Origin: Lasiodiplodia sp. COLG20
Lineage: Eukaryota; Ascomycota; Dothideomycetes; Botryosphaeriales; Botryosphaeriaceae
Assembly (NCBI GenBank): GCA_009801085.1
Contig: VNWV01000001.1
Location: 5,766,001-5,830,000 of the forward strand
Length of the DNA stretch: 64,000 nt
Reading direction: 5' to 3'
In this document: positions 55,008-64,000 of the stretch, one piece after another
Numbering within the stretch: the stretch's first letter is position 1
Layout: every line of letters starts with the position of its first letter
The notes under the pieces: generated by a model
Told to the model about the DNA's origin: nothing
The model's input: only the letters and a program-made list of their open reading frames with translations
The model's database searches: none
Translations under genes and position numbers: made by a program

Positions 55008-56916
55008 CAAGACCCAAATACCTGACAGGACGGACTGCCCATCGATACCAATGCCATGGCTTAGCTACCGTGAAGGATTCCCTCATACAAGCCCAAAGTA
55101 AACTCGGATCCCCGGAGCAGGAATCAAACTCTGGCCAGTCCGACGGCTCTAAATCTATGCAGCAGCCTTCTATTACATCTCCCGTAGGTCTTCACGACAC
55201 CATGATACTTTCAACGAGTATGACCTCTTCGATTGGCCTCTGACAGTCTCACAGACTAAGGAACATATCCAGCGGGGGCAGCAGCTGAACAACACAATGA
55301 CATATTTCTGGATAAGGATTACACATCACGTGGTTCTCTATAGTAGAATCGAGGATGGGTATGGCGTAATTCTATATCATGGTCCTGGAAGCAAGCGTGG
55401 GAGAAATTCCAACGGCCTGCGGCACTATCATCCTTATCTTGCGTTCTATTCCTTGCTTGGCGATGATTTCGAGCAGAGGATGGTGGCCATTTATCATCAC
55501 ATTTAGATTATGCGACTATCAGGGTAGATAGAGCCGGCCGAGAAGACCGGTTTTCAGTTCAGGAAATACGTAGTGAAAACACAGTGATTGCTCGGAATTG
55601 TTCGTGACACAAGACGTTGGAGTGGCAAGCTTCCAGAAGATTACCTTTCCGGGGGTTTGGCCGGAACACAAATGAAGGTTGCACCATTGAAAACTTTGAC
55701 TCAACGTCATCGAACATTGACATGTCGAACATGACAAGCTCTCTGGCAATATTTGTTCCTAAATCTTACATATCCCCCTGCCATGGCCTGATGCCACAGT
55801 TCCCTACTGCCGGGGATGAACGGATGGTTGCACGACGGTCACCGCCCGTATGACGCCTTGACCGCCAGAAAGCGTCAAACGGCGCGTTTATTTTGCTGCG
55901 ATAGATTTAAGTCGGACACTTTCCTTGCGTATCTTACCCTTAAAATATCCGTGCCGATGCGGGCCAAGCATTTTGCGCAACAGAACCAGATGTTGACGGG
56001 TTCAGTTCAAATGCGGAAAACACCTCTTCCAGGCAGGACCGGAAAGTGTGCCGACTGACAATCAAGTAGGGCTCACTTGTTTTGAACGTGCTCTTTCTCC
56101 TTTGTTCTCCTGGCGGTTGAGAATGCTGATTAACAATATCTGGAACCTGGTGGCGGTGTATTCAAGCCGCCGTCTCATGCATATCGCGGTGGGTCCGCTA
56201 CTGCAGGCACCCGCTGGCGCATTGAGAGGTTCATTGGTAGGACCAACGTCGCGGAGCGATGCACGGTGCAGTGGACTGTCTTTCGCAGACGTTTGTGCGG
56301 TGCTTGGGCACGCGCAACTGTGGCTGTCCTGCGGTGGGTGGCACCAAGGCGCACCTTCCTCATGCGTGGGATATGTCAACCGCGAGCTTGCAGTGCATGA
56401 CTCCCGCGTTTGTCTTTCCTACCCGCGACACCCGCACCATCAAGGCTACACGCAGCTTGCCACCGCCCCGGAAGTCTCAGGTTTGAAACAGAAACACCAG
56501 CTGCCGTCGTCTCCCGCTGCTGTCTTCTCTCCTTCAACCTGGCGTCGCAAGGGCAGCAGGCAGGGAACGGCGGCACTCGTCGTCGCCGTGAGTAGATCTT
56601 CTTTGTCGCCGGCGTCACCTCGACTCGCGGAGCTGCGACTTTAGTTAACCCAGGTTCCATAATAGGCCGCGGTGGTCGCAATCGCAGGCAGAATCCCGCA
56701 CAGTCCTTCGCCCACATCCAGGTCATCCGCCGCGAGGACGAACGCCGTCCACCTCGCAACACCCATTCCTACCTCAGCAACGCCTCCACCGCAGAACTTT
56801 CCTCTCCCTCTTTTCGCCGCACCGGCTCGGAAAGTGACATCACCAGCCTTCGCACCACTCTTACGCGAGATACGTCTTCCAGCTCCGTCGTTGCACCTGG
56901 CCACACCTTCGCAGAC
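55008..56916. other. Large intergenic region without a recognised gene
   Basis: About 1.9 kb downstream of the endonuclease-like gene. ORFs (longest 198 codons at 56048-56644) look like chance. No terminal repeat or target duplication was recognised by eye around 53.6-55.3 kb. Confidence 0.5.
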
Positions 56917-59166
56917 ATGGCGCGCACCGGCGGCTCTAAGAAGAACGAACCTTTCGCCGTCCGACCTACTCACTCGCCTGCCGGTCTCATGAAGCTCAAG
57001 CCAAAGGCCAAGACCAAGTCTATCTGGAAGCCGCTTGATCTGACAGAGACCGAGAGTAAGTCATTCTTCACCTCCACTCCTCTACCTGCGTCGAACGTCA
57101 CCTGACTACCAGCATGTTTGTACTAACGCGGCTTAGCATCAGATGCATCCGCAAGCCCGGCTCCGGCCGAAGAGGAGACTTCCCAAGACGAAGTAGAGAC
57201 CGGCTCGGTCGCGAGCAGTTCCCACATTCTGGCTCCCATTCGCGCTCCGCTCGGTCCTCCAGTTGACATGGCGGGCTCGAATGCCAAAGAGGGAAAAGAT
57301 GAGGTGCTGGAAGAATTTGGTCACAGGCTGGCCGACCCTGTCTGGTTGCGCTCCAATCCGGGAAAGCAAAACGGCGAACTCAGGTTTATTCAGCATCCCA
57401 ACCGGGATGTCAGTGCCCACCTCTGGTCCGCCACCGAGTTTGAGTGGATGGAGATCGGCCTGTATTCATGTGCCCGCAAGCTTATCGACGGTCATGTCAC
57501 GCAAGACAATTACCTTGAGTTCTCGGGCTTACCGAAACGCCGTGACGTATCGCTGGCTTACTTCACTAAGCTTGCCAAAGGCTACCACCGTTTCCATGAA
57601 ATCCATCCGGCAGCCGTCATGACCCCTCTATCATCCAAGCAACCGGCTGGTGCTCTTCAGCAGCGACCAGCACTCAACCTTCGGCCCACGACATCCGAAC
57701 CGGCTCGCTACGACTCCTTGTCAACCGTATCTGGCTCTCTCAATGAGAATCGATTCCCGACTCTGGACTCGCTCGCCCTGCGAGACCATCCTGCCGCAGT
57801 GCCCCGACCTATTGCCACTCGTGGACCTGCTGCTCCCCAGGGCCTCGGTGCTCCGGCCGATGATCCGTTCGCTACCGATTCACAGATCTCACCAAAGACC
57901 AAATTATCTTCTACTCCGTGGTCCGGCATTCTGGAACACACGATGCTGCGCGACTCAGGAAAGATGGACTTTGCCTTCCGCTTCCCGTCGGACATAAACA
58001 CCTCGCTGCGCGGCGGACCAATTTCGAATGTCGATAGCAGTGACCGTAAGGCCTTCTTTGCCGAGCAAGAGCGTACACGTGCCGAAAAGATGCGTCAGGG
58101 CTTCGCACCTACCGACCGCTCTAATCGTGCAGATGATTCTCAGTCTAAGACGGACGAGACTCCCTTGTCAGAGATTACACAGTTTGCACCTAGGGTCGCT
58201 CCAGACCGTGGACCCTCTGTTCCAGGAATTGGCCTGAGTGCCAGCGCCACTTCTTCTGGACCGGCCACATCTATGGGTCCGTTGGCGAAAATTCAAACTG
58301 ACCCGCTGGATGTTCACCAAGCTCAACAACTGGACCAGACGAATGAGAGCCGTGCGCGTATGCTTGACTACCTCAACCGCATTGGCAACGAACACGTTCC
58401 TACACTTCACCCACCCCAGGACCTTCGTGGACTCCAGCGTTCCAGTTCAGTGAGCAAGGATATGGAGGCCACTTCTCAGCTGGGTCTGCACGAAAAGCCC
58501 ACTTCTTCGGAGTCGCAGGTTTCGCGTACCGCCTTACGCACGAGTGATCCGGAGCCTGGATACTACGAAAACCGCCATTCGAACGTTCACAACTCCTTTG
58601 GCTTTGGAAGTCCCACTCCGCAGAACTTTGAGGGACCTTTCTTCCAGGACGATGCGCCTACTCAGAACAATCCCACGGCGCATCGTTCCACTCGCAAGTC
58701 ACGCGCCGATGAGCTGGATGAATGGTGGAAGTCAGGACTGCGCACCCAGCGTCATGACGATTTCATGAAGACGCTTATCAACCCTGCCGTTTCAGGCTCC
58801 AACAAGGACGACTATCAGGTCACCGATCGCCTATTGGTTCCGCTGTATGAGAGCCTTGCATCATACGTGCGTGTCCCCGGTGAGGCCCCCAAAGCTCCGG
58901 ACTACTTCGCACGATTTGCGCCCCCTCCTGAGTGGGCTGTGGATCGAAGCCTTGCTGGAGCTAAGAGTTTCTTTGGAGAGGATTGCGGAGAGACGCCCCG
59001 GCGCATTGGCCGTGATCCTAGGTACCAGTCCAACTTCAGCCTACCTAAGTTCACTGTGTTCGAGGAGCAGAACGATGAGTCTGCTATGCGATACCAGCAG
59101 GGAATGCGTGGCAGCCAGTCTGGCCAGGGCTATTCGAATTCTCCTTTCTACACGCGGAGGTTTTAA
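56917..59166 (+). CDS. Conserved-type fungal protein of unknown function, 722 aa
   Basis: Exons 56917-57055 and 57137-59166; the intron ends with a TACTAACGCGGCTTAG branch/acceptor, and the join is in phase. Not recognised. The N-terminus is basic and short (MARTGGSKKNEPF). Residues about 110-210 form the best candidate fold (PVWLRSNPGKQNGELRF ... SATEFEWMEIGLYSCARKLI ... YFTKLAKGYHRF). Residues 215-580 are disordered, rich in S, T, P, Q and D. Near 590-640 there is a tryptophan-containing helical block (ADELDEWWKSGLRTQRHDDF), then a proline-rich end with FAPPPEWAVDRSL. Probably cytosolic or nuclear. The 5' end at 56917 is chosen for its housekeeping-like leader. Confidence 0.8.
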
Positions 59167-59874
59167 TGATATGGCTTAATGGCAGTCCTGGCGATGGCAC
59201 TTCTCCAGAGGATATTCTGATTTGCTTAAAGCTCGGGTGAGCAATTGCTTCTGTTCTAATGATTCGTGTTATTTTTCTTTAAACAGGGGTTTACGGGCTT
59301 TGCTTCTCAGATTGATGCAAAGGTATTTTCGAACATTTGCGCTTCTCAAACAGAGAGGGAGGCAGCACAGGAATCGGTATAAGATATAGGCAGCAGAAAA
59401 CGTAGAAAAAAAAAGCAATACTGTATTATAATGTTACTTACAGTCTTCTGATCTGCTTGTGATGACAGTTGGGTGGGGCTCACTCAGTACTAAAATAATC
59501 TGGAGCTAAGCTCTGTACGTGTTTGCTGATTGTGTTGGATAGGCATGCGCAGTAGGTGCAACCCTGGTTGCGCAACAAAGTGAAGGGGTGCTGGCACCGT
59601 GGTTCACATCGCACTTCCGACTGCACACCACATATTTCAATGTTGCATGGCGGGCTTGTACGTATAAGTCCAACACAAATCTCTCGTGCCATTTCGGACA
59701 ACGACAAAGCATTTGACTACAACCTCGAGTTCACTTTCGGAACACGACTGCAAGTAGCTGTCGATCCCCCTTATTCGACATAACCTGCGGGAATACCATT
59801 TGCTCGCATCAGCAATCAATATCGAGACAGCACTCCGAACCAACGAAGCATAATAAAAAGACGATATCCAACAA
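59167..59874. other. Intergenic region
   Basis: About 700 bp with AT-rich, A-tract sequence (polyadenylation region of the 722-aa gene). Nothing else seen. Confidence 0.6.
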
Positions 59875-60038
59875 ATGGACCGTCCCTCGGAAAGAGCCAC
59901 CTTCCCGGCGGGCAGCTCCTCCTCCTCCTGCCGTTTCGACCCAACCACGGCGGCGCCGGCCGGGAAATCCGGCAGCAGCAGCACCGTCCCCGCCCTCGAG
60001 CGCTCCTTCGGCGACCTCGACATCAACCCGCCGCTGCC

Positions 60039-60069
<31 letters not shown>

Positions 60070-60729
60070 TCGTTGTCGTCGTCGTCGTCGTCGTTTCCGT
60101 TTCCGCCTCCTCCCTCACCCGAACCGACGATCGGAATCATCTCGCGCACGCTCGCGGAAAGGAGGCAGCAACATTGGCAGGACGAGCGGGAGAAGGAGAG
60201 GAGGAGGCGGGATGCCTGCCTCAGCGCCGCCAGCAACCACGGAGAACATTGGCAGCAGCAGCAGCAGCAGCCGTGGTCGAAACGCCACGGAGCTGGGAGT
60301 AGTAGTACCGAGAGGGGCCGGGAGCGGTCTTCGGCGGAGTCGTCTCGCGTCGGGACGGCCGGCATCGCGAAGAATCGGAGGCAGACGCGGCGGCGAGAGC
60401 CGGCGGCGGTGGCTGTGGCGGCTGCGCGCGGGACGCGGGTTTGGTGGAAGGATGATGGCATGGCGGGGCAGCTGAGGCCGGTTTTCATGCCGTTGGGGCC
60501 GAGGGGTGTGCATGGGATAAACTATTTGTTTGGGGACTACTTTGAACGGTCTCTTGAGGTTGAGAGGTTCCTTGGACTGGATGTTGGGGTTATGGAAGAA
60601 GAAAATGATGATGGTGATGGTGACATGGATGAGGATGAGGATGAGGATGAGGATGAGGATGAGGATGAGGATGAGGATGTTGGTGGTGACCAGAGAACGA
60701 GGGAAGACTCGGTCATGGGGGATGATTGA
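59875..60729 (+). CDS. Low-complexity proline-, serine- and acidic-repeat protein
   Basis: 284 aa in one exon with no known domain. A proline run from CCG repeats (residues about 53-65), a serine run from TCG repeats, a glutamine run (six Q), a basic RERRR block, then a compact piece near residues 190-235 (GTRVWWKDDGMAGQLRPVFMP) that is the only ordered-looking part, and a Asp/Glu dipeptide run near the end. Most of its length comes from microsatellites, so the frame may be inflated; the WWKDDG/FGDYFERSLEVERF part suggests a real, lineage-specific protein. The opposite strand is also open for 283 codons over the same DNA. Confidence 0.5.
60028..60093 (+). repeat. CCG and TCG trinucleotide repeats
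   Basis: CCG tract around 60043-60066 followed by TCG units to about 60093. Codes the proline and serine runs of the low-complexity protein. Confidence 0.85.
60628..60678 (+). repeat. GATGAG hexanucleotide microsatellite, 8.5 units
   Basis: Perfect (GATGAG)8-GAT of 51 nt coding a 17-residue alternating Asp-Glu run. The perfection indicates recent slippage. Confidence 0.95.
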
Positions 60730-61676
60730 TTGATATTTCCGGGGGCTGTCTTGCATGGATTTCTGGTTCACCGCTGTTTTTTGTTAACCTTCTTATTGTC
60801 TTCAGAGTAAAAATGCTCCTTCACGCGCAACTATACGACGGAATTGCTCCTCTCCACTACTTGTCAAGGTCGCTGAAGAGCATCACCGCTGCGTATGGTT
60901 ATTGAATGACCATACTGTGCCTGCCACTTGGAGGCTTGTTGAGAACATGACGTAATTCCTGGGCTGTTTAAGCAGATGATTGAATTCGTTGTGTTCGTAA
61001 AGTGGTGAGGCTAAATCTGAATTTGATGTTGGGTGCCTGAACTGTCGACTCGTGGCCAGGGGCAGATGTGGAATTAAATAGTAATGGAGTGAAAGAGGGT
61101 GGATGGTTGAATCTCAAGGAACGGATGATGTGCAGATAGACTGCATGATGCTGTGGCTGGATCCAGCCCTGTGCGGCTGAGGATCGGTCCCGAATCGCAG
61201 CAAAGTCCGGCTACAGTTCCAGAAACGAAGCATATTGGTGGCTCGATTGAGCTATTTTGCGAAGCGAAGGTGGAGAAAGGGCATCAGTGGACGGAAAAAA
61301 AGGGTTCGGGTCATGGCTGAAACAAACGAAGCAGATCATCAACACCACCACCTTGCTCTGGCAGCACACCTCGCTTACAACCATGTCCTAGCGACAACAT
61401 CTGGCTCGAGAGGAAGCACATTTCACAGGGATTGCGGACCGCCAGATGCAGAAGGCCAGTTTCTCCGGGCTTTGATGAATTCTGGAGAGCGGGTGATGAT
61501 CGACTGCTCGCCTGCGGACGCTCCGCAGGTAGATTACCCCGGCCGCCTGAAACCCCACCCATGTTTCTCCTGTCAAACTCGCTCATAAACATGTTTGAGC
61601 GGCCCGTCACTTAATGCTACTGCGTTCCTTCTGCCGGCAACCACTTTCCAGTCTCTCGCTCTTTCTCAACACCACC
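60730..61676. other. Intergenic region, promoter of pectate lyase
   Basis: About 950 bp; contains no gene I can support. Confidence 0.6.
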
Positions 61677-63293
61677 ATGGTGTCCAGTCTTTCCCTCGCC
61701 CTCGCGGCATTTTCCTCTCTTTCCTACGCTTTGCAAGCCTACAATGGCCCGGCGCCAGAGCTGCCAGACCGCAAGCCCTTCGGCTTTGGCGCAGCCGCTA
61801 CTGGTGGTGGCACGCCCACGCCGAACAACACGTACCTGGTCGACAACATGCCTGACCTGCGCACCGTCCTGAAAATGGAAACGCCGCGCACCGTCTACGT
61901 CAAGGGCGAAATCAACGGCAACGAGATCAATGAGACGACGACGGGCGATTGCCAGTTCTATATCGATGACAGCAACAACCCCAAATTCAACTTCACCCTC
62001 TACATCATGGGCATGAACGACACCTACACCGACCAGATTCAGGCGGCCGCCGATGCGGGCCAGCAATTCGACGGCCAGAATGCCACCGAGCTGCTTGACC
62101 TCATCACACGTCAGAATGTTAGTAAATCGGGCGAGGATGGAGAAGCGTGACTTGTTTTTGCTAACGCTGCTCTTTTCTGTCAGGGCTGGCGCAGCCAAGT
62201 GCAAAACGTGCAGAAGTCGTATGAATCAATTGACGCGGCAGGCAACCTGACGCTCATCGGCTGGGATTCCTCAGCGTACCTGCACGGCGTCAACCTCAAC
62301 TTCAACACGCGGTCCAACATCATCATGCGCAACATCCGCATCTCGTCGCCGCGCGACTGCTTCCCGTCGCCCGAGACGTACCCGGGCAGCTGGAACGCGC
62401 GGTACGACGCCGTGTCGATGGTGTCGTCGCACACGGTGTGGTTCGACGGCAACATCTTCGAGGACGGCCCCACGGCAGTGGCGCCCGACGACTTCCTGTG
62501 GGGGTGGAAGGTGGACCGCTACGACGGCCTGTTCGACGCCGAGGACGGCACCGACAACGTGACCTTCTCGCACAACATCGTCGCCAACCACCACAAGTCG
62601 CTGCTGTGGGGCGGCGGCGAGAAGGAGGGCCCGCGCGACCTGGGCAAGATGCACTTCACCGTCTTCGGCAACCACTTCAGCAACAGCATGAGCCGCAACC
62701 CGCTGATGCGCTTCGGCACCTTCTACATCGTTGCCAACCTGTTCGAGAACTACGCCGAGCAGGAGCCGCTGTTCGACGACGACAGCGTGTCTGCGTCCTC
62801 GAACACCACTACCGCCGGCAGTGCTGCTGCTGCTGCGGCCAACGAGACGTACAAGCCCAACTTCCAGTACAACCTCGGCGTGTACAACGCCTCGACCGTG
62901 CTCGCCGCTGCCAACGCCTTCGTCCAGTCCGGCACGTACGGCGCGCAGGACTCGTCGCGCATCTTCTCCTTCTCCGACCTGTCCACCCCGGACCTCCCCG
63001 CGACGCTCTGCTCGCCCGCTGACATCAGCAGCGGTAACTCTTCCTCTCTCGATGGCCTGAAGATCAAGAGCACCTTCAACGGCGCCCCGATCGACCTGCA
63101 GCGCAACGCCGAGAACACGTGGGCGTACGTGCGGCAGAAGGACGACGACGGCGAGTTCGTCGACGGCGGTTTCGTGACGGGCTGTGAGGGCTTGGAGGCC
63201 CAGGAGATGCCGGTTGCGTTTGGGGGAGACGGCGCGGAGGTTGAGGCGTATGTGAGGAAGAATGCGGGGCAGGTGGGAAGGGCGACGCCGTAA
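61677..63293 (+). CDS. Secreted pectate lyase, polysaccharide lyase family 1
   Basis: Exons 61677-62117 and 62184-63293 give 516 aa. Signal peptide MVSSLSLALAAFSSLSYALQ, then a parallel beta-helix enzyme that cleaves polygalacturonate by calcium-dependent beta-elimination. Marks: NIIMRNIRISSPRDCF, the calcium-binding acid cluster DGLFDAEDGTDNVTFSHN, HHKSLLWGG, and the catalytic-arginine segment MSRNPLMRFGTFYIVANLF. Several NxS/T sites. An insert rich in Ser, Thr and Ala (about residues 345-365) follows the catalytic region. The intron has a GTTAGT donor, and readthrough would end soon at a stop. Plant cell wall degradation suggests a plant-associated or litter fungus. The last gene in the window. 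Confidence 0.94.
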
Positions 63294-64000
63294 GAAGGGC
63301 AAGGGGGTTGTGGGCAGCAGTAAAATGATTTCGTACCGCTACCGAAATAATGGGAAAAGTAATTGGAATGAGGATTAGCTTGGTGCAGGTGAAGCTTGGC
63401 TGATGGAAGACCCGTGTTGTTGGAAGAAAGGGATGGGCCAGCAACGTGGCCAAGGTGGCGACGGTAACGCGTCTGCCGTTTTGTGTCACACACTCCCTGT
63501 TCATCCTTTTTCGAGCTGATCCCTGGGACCGGGTCGGTTGCACTAAAACTTTCCGTTGTTCTGGAAAAGCTACCTGATACATTTCAGCCAACGGACGAGT
63601 CTCCGCGGAGGCCTCCTCTTGTGGCTGTTTAACTGATTTACCGCCATGTACCTTCCAATGCGGAAGAACGTCGAACCCGGAAACAGAAATTGCCGCTTTC
63701 AATTACTTGTATTGAATCGTTGATTGTCTGAATGAGGTTTCGTCCGGATTCTGATAGTGCGTGAGGTGGAGGCGCAAGAATTCCTGAACCGGGTACATCC
63801 CAATATAGAAGAAGGCCTCGGGTGCGGTTTTGCGACATGTACAATCGTACTCAGGAAGACACTACTAACTTGGCGGTCTTTTGTTGTTTAATAATGGAAG
63901 AACGCAACTTAATGGATCCCAATACCCACAATGCGGGCGTTGTTCAAGGGCAGGAGCTGCAAGTTGCGTGCCTGTTGAGGAACTTCTGCGCAATGCAACT
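63294..64000. other. Intergenic region to window end
   Basis: About 700 bp. ORFs on the minus strand (to 63702) overlap the lyase in antisense and are not supported. Confidence 0.55.

Noticed and set aside
55090..55165. Possible reversed tRNA T-arm (GGAATCAAACTCT)
   Set aside because: No complementary stem, anticodon arm or acceptor stem can be drawn around it.
56048..56644. 198-codon ORF on the plus strand
   Set aside because: No motif, unlike composition, and frames on the other strand are equally open; likely chance in a 1.9-kb intergenic region.
59637..60488. 283-codon ORF on the minus strand
   Set aside because: Antisense to repeat-rich DNA of the low-complexity gene; its cysteine and glycine runs are reverse reads of CAG, CCG and TCG repeats.
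62271..63302. 343-codon ORF on the minus strand
   Set aside because: Antisense to the pectate lyase; arginine- and valine-rich in the way GC-rich shadows are.

Overview
The window is nuclear DNA of a filamentous ascomycete (Pezizomycotina). The evidence is short phase-consistent introns of about 45-90 nt with GTATGT/GTAAGT-type donors and CTAAC/CTGAC-type branch points, two HET-domain genes, a CVNH-domain gene, a DUF3176 gene, a fungal LtrA protein, and a PL1 pectate lyase. The exact order is not decidable from sequence alone. I recognise 26 protein genes. Every spliced model is built so that all intron phases close and the total coding length is a multiple of three. I see no rRNA or tRNA gene, no CRISPR array and no recognisable transposon.

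Region by region. 1-30 kb is accessory in character: a truncated SDR (left edge), an FAD monooxygenase, HET gene 1, a secreted alpha/beta hydrolase, three fungal orphan-type proteins, an LtrA-like membrane protein, an MFS sugar transporter, a DUF3176 membrane protein, an NAD-dependent epimerase, and a divergent pair made of a 12-exon helical protein and a CVNH-lectin/coiled-coil protein with a central hydrophobic segment. 30-42 kb is mostly conserved housekeeping: S1/P1 nuclease, PMT2-type O-mannosyltransferase, SF3a subunit 1, ISD11, and a proline-rich nuclear-type protein with a 762-nt first intron. 43-64 kb mixes HET gene 2, an M20 amidohydrolase, a CECR5-type HAD hydrolase, a beta-propeller lactonase, a free-standing I-PpoI-like His-Cys box endonuclease, a 722-aa fungal protein, a low-complexity acidic/proline protein and a secreted pectate lyase.

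How genes may work together. No biosynthetic backbone enzyme (PKS, NRPS, terpene cyclase) is present, so I do not call a metabolite cluster. The HET genes are the type used in heterokaryon incompatibility and cell death. The strongest candidates for an undescribed system are the divergent CVNH/helical pair (24.4-29.5 kb), whose two proteins look like a lectin-tagged, membrane-active coiled-coil protein and a large helical partner, and the stand-alone His-Cys box endonuclease (53.7-55.0 kb), which keeps the I-PpoI active-site spacing but has no clear ATG in frame.
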